A stretch of DNA of 32,306 bases, from positions 1 to 32,306 of the forward strand of contig JAFQMS010000034.1 in NCBI GenBank assembly GCA_017396145.1, read 5' to 3'. The stretch is from Lachnospiraceae bacterium. GTDB taxonomy: Bacteria; Bacillota; Clostridia; Lachnospirales; Lachnospiraceae. The translations under genes and the position numbers were made by a program. The notes beneath the pieces were generated by a model. That model saw nothing but the letters and a program-made list of their open reading frames with translations. It did not search any database and had not been told where the DNA came from. Shown one piece after another: positions 18,601 through 26,563 of this stretch (position 1 is the stretch's first letter; each line of letters starts with the position of its first letter).

Positions 18601-21410
18601 TAAATATGTTAGCTGCTTATGCTAAAAATGCTGGAACTATAACCAAAGACAATATGGATAAGTATATTGAACTTTTGGTTAGTTTAAAGAATACGCAACA
18701 GGAATTATCATGCACGGATGCATCTATTACAGGTATGTGTGGAGAAGTTTACGCAGGATTAAATACAGATTTCATTAAACTTAGTAAGATAGTGTATGGA
18801 AGTACAAAGGCATGGGAGCAAGTAGAGTATTTAAAGAAGAATATAGAAGGCTTTAACTTCAATTATAACGGATTTAAGGGTAATCAGGGATATATTAATG
18901 CATATGATAATTTTGTAAATGAGAAGAATGAATTAAAGAATAAGTATTCTCTCGATTTTGATGTATATAATCTTAATACCCAGATGCCACAGGCTATTCT
19001 ATCTGCTATCATAAAATGGCCAGAAAACATTGATTCCTTGAGAGAATACATTGGATATAGCAATGCTAAGTCAACGTTAGAACAGTTAGGTGGAAAAGCT
19101 ATAACAGATGCGCTTATTAATAAAGATGTTACTAAAGAGAACTTGATTAGTTCATTGGTATGTACAATAAACTATAATCTTGCAATTATTACTATTGAAG
19201 AAAGTGACATTTTAAGAGGTTTTACAGGTACCAACATAGAAGAATCTATAGCAAAATATAAAGATATTATTGAAGAGTTTGAAAAACTCACAATTAATGA
19301 ACTAGTAGCTAAACTTTCTGCTAACATACCATCAGGTAATATGGCGGTAGCCGGTAGTTCTGAACTTGGTATTTTACAAAAAGCCATTAAGAGTAATGGT
19401 AGAAATATGTCCATTAGAAAACTTTTTGACAATATCCCTGCGCTTCTTAGAAAAATGTGCCCATGTATGCTGATGAGTCCTATATCTGTAGCACAGTACA
19501 TAGATCCTTCTTTTGAAAAGTTTGACTTAGTAATATTTGATGAGGCGTCACAACTTCCAACAAGCGAGGCAGTGGGTGCTATTGCCAGAGGTAATAATGT
19601 AATTGTAGTAGGTGACCCAAATCAGCTTCCACCAACTAGTTTCTTCTCATCTTCTAAGGTGGATGATGACAATATGGATATAGAAGATATGGATAGTGTT
19701 CTTGATGATTGCCTTGCAATATCAATGCCTTCAAGACACCTGTTGTGGCATTATCGTTCAAGACATGAAAGTCTTATTGCATACAGTAATGCAAAATATT
19801 ATGACAATAAATTACATACATTCCCATCACCTAACGATATGGATTGTCAGGTGAAATGGGTTAATGTGGAAGGACATTATGATAAAGGTGCAAGCAGATG
19901 CAATAAATTTGAAGCACAGGCAATAGTTGATGAGATAGTAAAAAGGCTTAGTGATCCTGTTGAGAAAAATAATAGTATAGGTGTAGTAACCTTTAGTGTT
20001 GTTCAACAGCATTTAATTGAGGATATGTTAGAGGAAAAACTTAGTAAAGAACCACAACTTGCAGCAATTGCTTATGAAAGCGAAGAACCAATCTTTATTA
20101 AGAATCTTGAAAATGTACAGGGTGATGAAAGAGATGTAATATTATTCTCTATTGGTTATGGTCCTGATAAGGAAGGTAAGGTTTCAATGAACTTCGGACC
20201 ACTTAACAATGAGGGTGGTTGGAGAAGACTTAATGTTGCAATCTCAAGATCTCGTAAAGAGATGGTTGTATTTTCATGTATTAAACCAGAGCAAATAGAC
20301 CTTTCAAGAACAAGGTCAGAGGGTGTTGTTGGTCTTAAAGGGTTCCTTGAATTTGCTAAAAATGGTAAGAATTCGCTTATATACAGAGAAGATTTAGTTG
20401 ATAATAAGTGTGATGATGTGGTAGAAAACATTGCTGCAGAACTTAGAAAAGATGGCTATAAGGTTAATACATCTATAGGTAGTTCAAAATTTAAGGTGGA
20501 TTTAGGTATTGTAGACCCCGAAGATGATAACAAATATATACTGGGTATTATGTGTGATGGTATAAACTATGCAGGCTCTAAGACCGCAAGAGACAGAAAT
20601 GTTTTACAACCTTCTGTTTTAAAGGGACTTGGATGGGAGATTATGAATGTTTGGGTAATGGATTGGTTTGATAGCAATAGAAAGGTTAAAGAAAGCATTG
20701 TAACAAGAATCAATTCAATACTTGAAGAAAGAAAGAATCCAACGCCAGTTGAATCTGAAAAAGTGACAGAACCAGTGAAAGCACAGCAGACATCAATTCT
20801 TGATTCCTATGAAAGGGTAGAAATAGAAATTCCAAAAGACGAGAATCTTTTAGAATATAAGATATATACACCTAAAAGGTATTTGATGACTGAGAATTTC
20901 TATGAACAGGCTTCGAGTAATAATTCCAAGGAACTTGAACAAACCCTTGGGGATATTATAGAATTGGAAGCTCCTGTATGTACAGATATTATTAAAGCAA
21001 GATTTGCTCAAAAATATCGTATAACTAAAAGGACAGCCAAGTTTGAAGAAATGGCAGAAAAATTTATTTCTTCTCAAAAACAGTATCCATTCACTATTAA
21101 TGATGATACTAAGTTTTTATGGAATGTGGGACAAAAGGCTAATGAACTTAAGTATTACAGAGTATGTGAGCATGAAGAGATAAGAACGGCTAAACAAATC
21201 TGTATACAAGAACGTCTGGCAGGTTTGGTTGGGGTACTAAAAGTACAACTTGGTATGTCAAGAGAAGACCTTGCAAGACAGTCAGCTAATGTGTTTGGAT
21301 TTACAAGGCTTACTGCTACAGTTAACAGTGCATTTACAGATGCTATAGATTATGGAATTGCATTAGGTGTATTAGTAGAAAAGGATGGAAAGATTACTTT
21401 ATGCGAATAA
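15618..21410 (+). CDS. Giant multidomain protein: transglutaminase-like, DUF4011, SF1 helicase, Vsr-like nuclease fold, DUF3320-like (Hhe-like)
   Basis: 1930 residues. About 1-150 is beta-rich (Ig-like). About 170-270 is a transglutaminase-like cysteine-peptidase fold with C219 (GNCLDF) and H245 (GHAFVGCW). DUF4011 begins near 375 (KLLDLGLRNPLVNF). The SF1/Upf1-like helicase has Walker A GPPGTGKS (685-692), about 600 residues of helical insertion, Walker B DEASQ (1308-1312), GDPNQLPP (1332-1339), QGDERDV (1501-1507) and AISRSRK (1541-1547). About 1605-1690 matches the MTES_1575/Vsr-like nuclease fold (D1628, CDG 1646-1648, ARDR 1657-1660, LGW, DWF). A DUF3320-like C-terminus ends the protein. 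DUF4011-helicase-Vsr proteins are known as the Hhe anti-phage system, so a defence role is inferred; the protease-like N-terminus is extra. GGGAGGG lies five bases before the ATG. The stop overlaps the next gene by ten bases. Composition matches its neighbours. Confidence 0.9.
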   Translation: MDRNLIVELEFNKTINYAMWQNYVPFVRNIVFKNNGTTPLNNVVLKISFEPEIASTYEHTVDVINSNTPVSVSPVSIMLSPNYLAGLNERTPAVMHIDAYIGEDNIYHKDEQIDVLSYDQWTGYSIMPEILCSFVTPNYQGLSAILSTAGNYLAKWSGSSDFTGYLTNNPNNVRLQMAAIFTALKEWGISYSLHAANFEEVGQKIRMADIVLEQRRGNCLDFSVTYASALESVGLNPIIIITKGHAFVGCWLDNLTFPECVEYDASAITKRIAQGINEIELCECTMFRAGVDSTFDDAAYAGAGKLAGNDEFVMAIDVKRCRTSKVYPLPQRTIKDGTYVIEAPRDTTYSTAAPSTNINQLVIGVDENSTKLTKEQLWERKLLDLGLRNPLVNFRPNKSSVQLMAANLPVLEDEIAKGHDFKIMPIPQDFDATLKDSKIYDIENNTNYINDIAKSEFENKRIRTFVSEKELNNSMKHLQRQAKLSLEENGSNTLYLALGFLRWYESDISEKPRYAPLVLIPVDIVKKIVSNTYSIRIRDDEAQMNITLLELLKQDFGISLSGLDPLPTDDSGIDILLVFNTIRKAVMAKNRWDVEELAFVGIFSFSQFIMWNDIRNRKEEIAANKVVKSLISGKMEWESEFNEIAGDNFDISIKPSDVAIPTSVDSSQMAAISAAAQGESFVLFGPPGTGKSQTITNMIANALYQGKSVLFVAEKMAALTVVQKRLEKIGLGPFCLELHSNKAQKRVVLGQLAKTLEVGRIKEPESYSETAQKLYETRNKLNDIMLAIHKNGRCDKSLYQMISDYEANVDNKDKILFDVEFVKNLSAGDYNKLIEESEHLITTYKSCEHVTDIFKAVKLKEYTMSLRDEINKAGTAFAGNVTMFINEIDALYNKLGIDGYATARILESLLLLCKICNEYEFILDSIVSDGGFTTKKDQLNLFIQKGLEYSRIKSEIESVFVPGVESVNPFELKAKWNEAKGKWFLMKMFATKDVVNMLAAYAKNAGTITKDNMDKYIELLVSLKNTQQELSCTDASITGMCGEVYAGLNTDFIKLSKIVYGSTKAWEQVEYLKKNIEGFNFNYNGFKGNQGYINAYDNFVNEKNELKNKYSLDFDVYNLNTQMPQAILSAIIKWPENIDSLREYIGYSNAKSTLEQLGGKAITDALINKDVTKENLISSLVCTINYNLAIITIEESDILRGFTGTNIEESIAKYKDIIEEFEKLTINELVAKLSANIPSGNMAVAGSSELGILQKAIKSNGRNMSIRKLFDNIPALLRKMCPCMLMSPISVAQYIDPSFEKFDLVIFDEASQLPTSEAVGAIARGNNVIVVGDPNQLPPTSFFSSSKVDDDNMDIEDMDSVLDDCLAISMPSRHLLWHYRSRHESLIAYSNAKYYDNKLHTFPSPNDMDCQVKWVNVEGHYDKGASRCNKFEAQAIVDEIVKRLSDPVEKNNSIGVVTFSVVQQHLIEDMLEEKLSKEPQLAAIAYESEEPIFIKNLENVQGDERDVILFSIGYGPDKEGKVSMNFGPLNNEGGWRRLNVAISRSRKEMVVFSCIKPEQIDLSRTRSEGVVGLKGFLEFAKNGKNSLIYREDLVDNKCDDVVENIAAELRKDGYKVNTSIGSSKFKVDLGIVDPEDDNKYILGIMCDGINYAGSKTARDRNVLQPSVLKGLGWEIMNVWVMDWFDSNRKVKESIVTRINSILEERKNPTPVESEKVTEPVKAQQTSILDSYERVEIEIPKDENLLEYKIYTPKRYLMTENFYEQASSNNSKELEQTLGDIIELEAPVCTDIIKARFAQKYRITKRTAKFEEMAEKFISSQKQYPFTINDDTKFLWNVGQKANELKYYRVCEHEEIRTAKQICIQERLAGLVGVLKVQLGMSREDLARQSANVFGFTRLTATVNSAFTDAIDYGIALGVLVEKDGKITLCE

Positions 21411-22513
21411 TGACTGTATGTACAACATCATTTGGGTTTAATGGTATAACAGGGGTCATTATGAATTATTTTGAGAACATGGATGATAGCAACATTGCCA
21501 TGGATTTTGTTGTAATAAATGATGTTGATAAGGGGCTTAAGGATAGAATTAATAAAAAAAGTGAAACTCTTTTTAAACCTTCAAAAATATTTAAGATTCA
21601 GGGAAGAAATAAGAATCCCTTTGGCTATATCAAAAACCTTACAAGAATCTTGAAAGAAGGAGATTATGACATTATACATATTCATGGAAACAGTGCTACA
21701 ATGCTTACAGAGTTAATTGCAGCAAAGAAGGCAAAGGTTAAGGTTAGAATAGTACATTCTCACAATACCACATGCACTCATAAGATAATTCATAATTTGG
21801 CAAAGAGAAGTTTTCATAAATCCTATACTCATAGATTTGCTTGTGGAGAACTTGCGGGAAAATGGCTTTATGGAGATAGAGATTTTATTGTTATTAATAA
21901 TGGTGTTGATACCTTAAAATTTGAGTATAAAAAAGAAATCAGAGAGGCGGCTAGGGAAGAACTTGGGTTAAATAACAAAAAAGTAATAGGTCATATAGGT
22001 CATTTTTCTTATCAAAAGAATCATGAGTATGTATTAAAACTTTTTAGTAATATTTATAAAAGAGATTCTGATTACGAGCTGATACTGATAGGTGATGGAA
22101 AACTTAAAGAAGAAATGATAGATTATGCTAAGGAACTTGAGATTTCTTCCAATGTTAGATTTGTTGGGAGAACCCATGAGGTAGTGAAATATATGCATGC
22201 TTTTGATATGCTTATTTTACCTTCAAGATTTGAAGGACTTCCTTTGACAATTATCGAAGCCGTAAGTAATGCATTACCGTGTATTATTTCCGACAAGGTA
22301 TCTAAAGAAGCGATTATAGATGGTTTTGTTACAAGTATATCACTGGATAATATGGAAGAATGGGTGGAAAATATACTGGCATTACCAATTAATAAAAGAG
22401 AAGAGAATAAGGGGAAAAGCATTGCTCTTGTGGAAGAAAAAGGTTATGATATACATAAAAATGCAAAAGAATTGATTAACATGTATAAAAACTTCTTGGA
22501 AGAGATGGGATAG
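21401..22513 (+). CDS. GT4-family glycosyltransferase (EpsF-like)
   Basis: 370 residues with two Rossmann-like halves. The N-terminal half has a glycine-containing loop (FGFNGITGV) and IIHIHGN. The C-terminal half has GHFSYQKNHEYVLKLF, LILIGDGKLKEE and the EGLPLTIIEA Ex7E-type motif of retaining GT4 enzymes. It probably adds a sugar to a lipid-linked polysaccharide repeat unit at the inner face of the membrane; donor and acceptor cannot be read. Its ATG lies inside the last codons of the giant helicase gene (ten-base overlap), with GGAAAG eight bases upstream, implying translational coupling. A second in-frame ATG lies nine bases later. Confidence 0.88.
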   Translation: MRIMTVCTTSFGFNGITGVIMNYFENMDDSNIAMDFVVINDVDKGLKDRINKKSETLFKPSKIFKIQGRNKNPFGYIKNLTRILKEGDYDIIHIHGNSATMLTELIAAKKAKVKVRIVHSHNTTCTHKIIHNLAKRSFHKSYTHRFACGELAGKWLYGDRDFIVINNGVDTLKFEYKKEIREAAREELGLNNKKVIGHIGHFSYQKNHEYVLKLFSNIYKRDSDYELILIGDGKLKEEMIDYAKELEISSNVRFVGRTHEVVKYMHAFDMLILPSRFEGLPLTIIEAVSNALPCIISDKVSKEAIIDGFVTSISLDNMEEWVENILALPINKREENKGKSIALVEEKGYDIHKNAKELINMYKNFLEEMG

Positions 22514-22515
22514 TA

Positions 22516-23619
22516 GTGAATGATATGAATGAAAAGATTAGTGTTGTTTTTGTAACATATGGAATGAAGTTTGGTGGTGCTGAAAAGGTTATAGCAACAG
22601 TTGCTAATTCCTTAGCAGATAGAGGAAATTACTGTAATATAATCACTCTTATTAATGATGAGTGTGTGTATAAATTACATAAAGACATCAAAGTCATTCC
22701 TATGTTAAATAAAGGTGGAAAGCCCGCCGGGTTTGATAAGTTTACAGCCTATCGAAGTCTTAGAACAAAAGTTCAGGCTTTAAACCCAGATGTAGTGATA
22801 ATCATGCCAGAAGAGATTTCTGCGAAAGCAGTACCCGCTTTACTGGGCATTAAATCGAAGATAGTCGTATCCGAGCGAAATAATCCATGGATTATGCCTG
22901 AAAACAAGTTAAACAGAGCATTACGAAAAGTATTTTATCCTTTTGTAGACGGAATAATCTTTCAAACACAAATGGCTAGCGAGTTTTTTTCAAGAAATTT
23001 GAGAAAGAAGGGAGAGATTATCTTAAATCCCCTTGATACATCACGAATTCCTAATAGGGAATTACCTAAGACAAGATGTAAAACCGTTGTAAGTGTTGGT
23101 AGACTTGCGCCTCAAAAGAATCATAAACTGTTAATCGATTCATTTAGAGATTTTTCAAGGATTTATGATGAGTATAAGTTATTAATTTACGGTGATGGTC
23201 CTATGAAGGATGAATTATTGCAATATGCAAAAGCCAATCTTTATCCACAGACATATGAGTTTTGTGGAACTACTAACAATGTACTTGAAGAAATATATGA
23301 AGCAGGTATGTTTGTTATGACTTCAGATTTTGAAGGATTGCCTAATGCATTAATGGAGGCTATGGCTTGTGGATTGCCATGTATTTCTACTGATTGTCCA
23401 AGTGGTGGTCCTCAAAGTCTTATTGAAAATGGATTGAATGGGTATCTGTGCCAAGTAGGAAGTAAGACACAATTAGTAAAAGCAATGTGCAGTATAGCTG
23501 ATGATCCTGATAGTGCAAATCAGTTGGGGTATATGGCTATGGATATAAAAAGAGTTGCAGAACCTGAAAGAATTACCCTAGAATGGGAAAACTATATAAG
23601 AAAGGTTATTGACAGATAG
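22516..23619 (+). CDS. GT4-family glycosyltransferase
   Basis: 367 residues. The N-terminal FGGAEKVIATVANSL is the acceptor-side loop of GT4 enzymes; SVGRLAPQKNHKLLIDSF, LLIYGDGPMKDEL and DFEGLPNALMEAMACGLP (with the donor-binding glutamates) mark the C-terminal half. It is similar in class to GalNAc/galactosyl transferases of polysaccharide clusters, but the sugar is not determinable. It starts with GTG two bases after the previous stop; an ATG at 22525 is an alternative start. The stop TAG shares its last base with the GTG of the next gene. Part of the compact polysaccharide operon. Confidence 0.88.
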   Translation: MNDMNEKISVVFVTYGMKFGGAEKVIATVANSLADRGNYCNIITLINDECVYKLHKDIKVIPMLNKGGKPAGFDKFTAYRSLRTKVQALNPDVVIIMPEEISAKAVPALLGIKSKIVVSERNNPWIMPENKLNRALRKVFYPFVDGIIFQTQMASEFFSRNLRKKGEIILNPLDTSRIPNRELPKTRCKTVVSVGRLAPQKNHKLLIDSFRDFSRIYDEYKLLIYGDGPMKDELLQYAKANLYPQTYEFCGTTNNVLEEIYEAGMFVMTSDFEGLPNALMEAMACGLPCISTDCPSGGPQSLIENGLNGYLCQVGSKTQLVKAMCSIADDPDSANQLGYMAMDIKRVAEPERITLEWENYIRKVIDR

Positions 23620-24077
23620 TGAAAAAGGTACTTTTTACGGCATCAAGCGGGGGACATTTTGAGCAGCTTATGATGCTTAAAGAACTTATGAATGAATATG
23701 ATAGTGTTGTTTTAACTGAAAAAACAAAGTATAAAGTTAAAGTAGATAATGTAAAACTTTACACAGTGTGTCAAATTAATAGAAAAGAACTACTTTTCAT
23801 TTTTAAATTTATATATATTTTCTTTAAAAGTTTATCAATTATTATAAAAGAAAAGCCAGACGTTGTTATATCCTTAGGAGCACTTTCAACAGTACCGGCG
23901 TGTTTTATTATGAAGTTGATGAGGAAAAAAGTGGTGTTCATTGAATCCTTTGCAAAAATAGATTCCCCAACATTAACAGGAAGACTTGTATATAAGTTTG
24001 CTGATTTGTTTTTAGTTCAGTGGGAAAGTATGAAAAAGTTTTATCCTAATGCTGAGTATAAGGGGGGATTGTATTGA
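23619..24077 (+). CDS. Alg14/PssD-like glycosyltransferase subunit
   Basis: 152 residues. N-terminal TASSGGHFEQLMMLKEL is the signature of the PssD/Cps14F/Alg14 family. A hydrophobic stretch (about 59-75) would anchor it to the membrane, and ISLGALSTVPACF and FIESFAKIDSPTLTGRL follow. In known pairs this subunit anchors the catalytic Alg13-like partner to the membrane and binds the lipid acceptor. The gene starts with GTG overlapping the previous stop by one base and ends in a four-base overlap with the partner gene. Confidence 0.88.
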   Translation: MKKVLFTASSGGHFEQLMMLKELMNEYDSVVLTEKTKYKVKVDNVKLYTVCQINRKELLFIFKFIYIFFKSLSIIIKEKPDVVISLGALSTVPACFIMKLMRKKVVFIESFAKIDSPTLTGRLVYKFADLFLVQWESMKKFYPNAEYKGGLY

Positions 24078-24553
24078 TTTTTGTTGTTTTAGGTTCACAA
24101 AAATTCCAATTTAACCGTTTATTAAAAAGTCTTGATGAATCTATAGAAAAAGGATTGATTGAGGATAAGGTATTTGCTCAGATTGGGAGCAGTGATTATA
24201 AACCAAAAAACTATGAGTATTGTGATTTTCTAGATAGGGATGCATATAAGAATAAACTTGTTCAGTGTGATGTTGTCATTTGTCATGGCGGAACGGGAGT
24301 GATTGTAGGGGCAGTGAAAAATGATAAAAAAGTAATTGCCATTGCACGATTATCAAGATATAATGAGCATGTAGATGATCACCAACTTCAGATTATTAAT
24401 CAGTTTGCACAGGCAAATATGATAAGTTATGTTAATGAGCCAGATGAAATTGTACAAAAACTGAAAGAGATTAAAAACCTTAGTTTTGAAAAGTATGTTT
24501 CAAATCAGAAGACAATTAATAAATATATAAAAGAATTTATAGACAGTATATAA
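24074..24553 (+). CDS. Alg13/PssE-like glycosyltransferase subunit (GT28 C-terminal type)
   Basis: 159 residues matching the Alg13/PssE/Cps14G group. VVLGSQKFQFNRLL is at the N-terminus; DVVICHGGTGVIVGAVKNDKKVIAIARLSRYNEHVDDHQLQI is the nucleotide-sugar-binding region with the family HGGxG and HxxDHQ motifs. With the preceding Alg14-like protein it should form a two-subunit enzyme adding a sugar to an undecaprenyl-linked intermediate. It starts with TTG in a TTGA overlap with the preceding stop, preceded by a GGGGGGA ribosome-binding site. Confidence 0.9.
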   Translation: MIFVVLGSQKFQFNRLLKSLDESIEKGLIEDKVFAQIGSSDYKPKNYEYCDFLDRDAYKNKLVQCDVVICHGGTGVIVGAVKNDKKVIAIARLSRYNEHVDDHQLQIINQFAQANMISYVNEPDEIVQKLKEIKNLSFEKYVSNQKTINKYIKEFIDSI

Positions 24554-24587
24554 CTGTTTTATACCTATGATAACGAGGAGTAAACTA

Positions 24588-25250
24588 ATGTATCATGTTG
24601 TAATTGACCTTGAGATGAATGAAATCTTAAAGGAATTTGAGGAGCAAAGAAAAATTAGTAGTTATGAAACTATTGAAATAGGAGCTATTATCTTAGACGA
24701 TAATTACGAAGAAATAGCAGAATATAAGACATATGTTAAGCCTGAAATCAATGAAATATTACCTCCCTATGTGGATATTACCGGGATAACCAATGAAACA
24801 GTGTCAGATAGTAGAAGTTTTAATGAAGTTATGCCAGAGTTTATTGACTGGATATATAATGTATGTGGAACAGAGTATAAGATATATTCATGGTCTATGT
24901 CTGATTATCATCAGATAAAGTATGAGTCAAAACTTAAAAAGTATGAAGATAATAGAGTGGCAGAAATGCTTTCGAAGTGGGTAGATTTTCAGGAAGTGTT
25001 CGGAAAGATAATAGGAGCAAGAAAAAGAGTTTCGTTAAAAGATGCAGTGTTTTATGTAGGAAATGATTTTCAGGGGCAGATGCATGATGCTTTATGCGAT
25101 GCCAGAAATACAGGTCTGTTATTGAAACTTTCCAGAAACAGAGAAGAGATGCTTCGTATTCTGGCACCACTTATTAAAGCATATAAGCCAAAAGAGAATA
25201 TGACATTTTCAATGGGAGATTTATTTTCTAATATAAAAATAGATGAATAA
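24588..25250 (+). CDS. DEDDh 3'-5' exonuclease family protein (DnaQ-like)
   Basis: 220 residues. The ExoI motif VIDLEMN supplies D7 and E9, the ExoII region SWSMSDYHQIK supplies an aspartate, and HDALCDARNT supplies the His and Asp of ExoIII, so all four acidic residues and the histidine are present. The layout resembles KapD/Eri1-type stand-alone exonucleases more than the polymerase proofreading subunit. The substrate (RNA or DNA) is unknown. The ATG at 24588 follows GAGGAG by seven bases; a longer frame from 24567 lacks support. It starts 34 bases after the polysaccharide genes and may share their transcript. Confidence 0.88.
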   Translation: MYHVVIDLEMNEILKEFEEQRKISSYETIEIGAIILDDNYEEIAEYKTYVKPEINEILPPYVDITGITNETVSDSRSFNEVMPEFIDWIYNVCGTEYKIYSWSMSDYHQIKYESKLKKYEDNRVAEMLSKWVDFQEVFGKIIGARKRVSLKDAVFYVGNDFQGQMHDALCDARNTGLLLKLSRNREEMLRILAPLIKAYKPKENMTFSMGDLFSNIKIDE

Positions 25251-25253
25251 GCA

Positions 25254-26525
25254 TTAATCTAAGAGGTCTTGTATTTCCTTAAAAGGAGCAAGACTTCTTT
25301 TTAGTATACCGTTCATTAATGCTAGTGCAGTTCCGTAATTTGTAATTGGTACTCCTAACTTAACTGCTTGGGAAATTCTGTGCTTTACCTCAGTGTCATT
25401 TAACATACAACCACCGCAGTGAATTATTAAATCAAAGTGTGTTAAATCATTATAGAATTCTGTGCCACTAGTGAAGTGAAAACTTAATTTGGCACCAGTG
25501 TATTTTTTTAGCATATTAGGAAGTTTAACAGTTCCTATGTCGTTACACTGTCTATGATGAGTGCAGCCTTCGCTAATTAGAATATTGGAACCATTTTTTA
25601 GTTTATTTATGTAAGAAGCACCTTCAACTAATGTTTTAAGATCACCTTTATGTCTTGCAAACAGTATAGAAAAAGAGGTGAGTGGTATATCATTTGGTAC
25701 AATTTTAGAAACCGTACCAAATACCTGACTGTCTGTAATAACTAATTTTGGTTTTACATTTAAAGTGTTTAGAGCACTGCTTAATGTTGTGTCCTTAGTT
25801 ACAAAAGCATAAGCATTTTTGTCTATTATGTCTCTGATGGTTTGCTGTTGAGGTAATATAAGTCTGCCTTTTGGTGCAGCTTCATCTACAGGAACAACAC
25901 AGATTACAGTGTCATTTTCATTAATTAAATCAGAAACTATAGGTTTTTTATTTAGTTTTTCGGGTAAAAGTGATGCAATTCTTTCCTTAAGTTTATTAAC
26001 AGAATCTATATTAGTACTAAAAGTGAAAATAATATCATTTATGGAACTAACTGAATTTGATGTTAGTACATTAGAGGATATCTGTTTTACGACAGAGGAA
26101 TAAAAACTTTCTTTTGTAGTTTCTTCATCAAATAAATCAGCTTTGTTACCTACTATGACAAAAGGTATTTTTTTACCTAAGATTTTAATAAGTATTTCAA
26201 GGTTTGTTTTCGAAAAGCCTACACAAATATCGCAAACAATTACAGCTATATCAGTTTTGTTAAGAATCTGTATAGTTTTTTCTGTACGTAGTTTACCTAG
26301 GATTGAATCATCATCTAATCCTGGAGTATCAATAATCGTTACCGGACCTAAAGGCAAAAGTTCCATGGATTTCAAAACAGGATCAGTAGTAGTACCTGAT
26401 ATATCAGATACTATTGCCAGATTCTGTCCGGTAATGGCATTGATAAGACTTGATTTACCTGCATTAGTATCACCAAAAATGGATATATGTATTCTATCTG
26501 CACTTGGAGTTGAATTAAGACTCAT
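25254..26525 (-). CDS. hydF: HydF, [FeFe]-hydrogenase H-cluster maturation GTPase/scaffold
   Basis: 423 residues. The N-terminal GTPase has the P-loop GDTNAGKS (18-25), DTPG and NKAD. A dimerisation domain follows, then the [4Fe-4S]-binding domain with GCTHH (C321, H323) and HCGGC (H369, C370, C373). HydF is the scaffold that receives the 2Fe subcluster precursor and passes it to the hydrogenase HydA. The ATG at 26525 is preferred because GGAG lies seven bases upstream; a TTG at 26531 is only a longer frame. It is the third gene of hydE-hydG-hydF (38-base gap from hydG). Its 3' end is three bases from the convergent exonuclease gene. Confidence 0.96.
   Translation of the reverse strand: MSLNSTPSADRIHISIFGDTNAGKSSLINAITGQNLAIVSDISGTTTDPVLKSMELLPLGPVTIIDTPGLDDDSILGKLRTEKTIQILNKTDIAVIVCDICVGFSKTNLEILIKILGKKIPFVIVGNKADLFDEETTKESFYSSVVKQISSNVLTSNSVSSINDIIFTFSTNIDSVNKLKERIASLLPEKLNKKPIVSDLINENDTVICVVPVDEAAPKGRLILPQQQTIRDIIDKNAYAFVTKDTTLSSALNTLNVKPKLVITDSQVFGTVSKIVPNDIPLTSFSILFARHKGDLKTLVEGASYINKLKNGSNILISEGCTHHRQCNDIGTVKLPNMLKKYTGAKLSFHFTSGTEFYNDLTHFDLIIHCGGCMLNDTEVKHRISQAVKLGVPITNYGTALALMNGILKRSLAPFKEIQDLLD
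25261..25303 (+). terminator. Plus-strand terminator inside the 3' coding end of hydF
   Basis: An 11-bp stem (25261-25271 with 25289-25299, one G-U) has a 17-base loop that can itself pair, and a T-run follows. It lies 10 bases after the exonuclease stop and within the last 17 codons of the convergent hydF, so the same DNA codes protein and terminates the opposite transcript. Confidence 0.8.
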
Positions 26526-26563
26526 ATACAAACTCCTTTCTTAAATTTTAATAAAACTTCATA

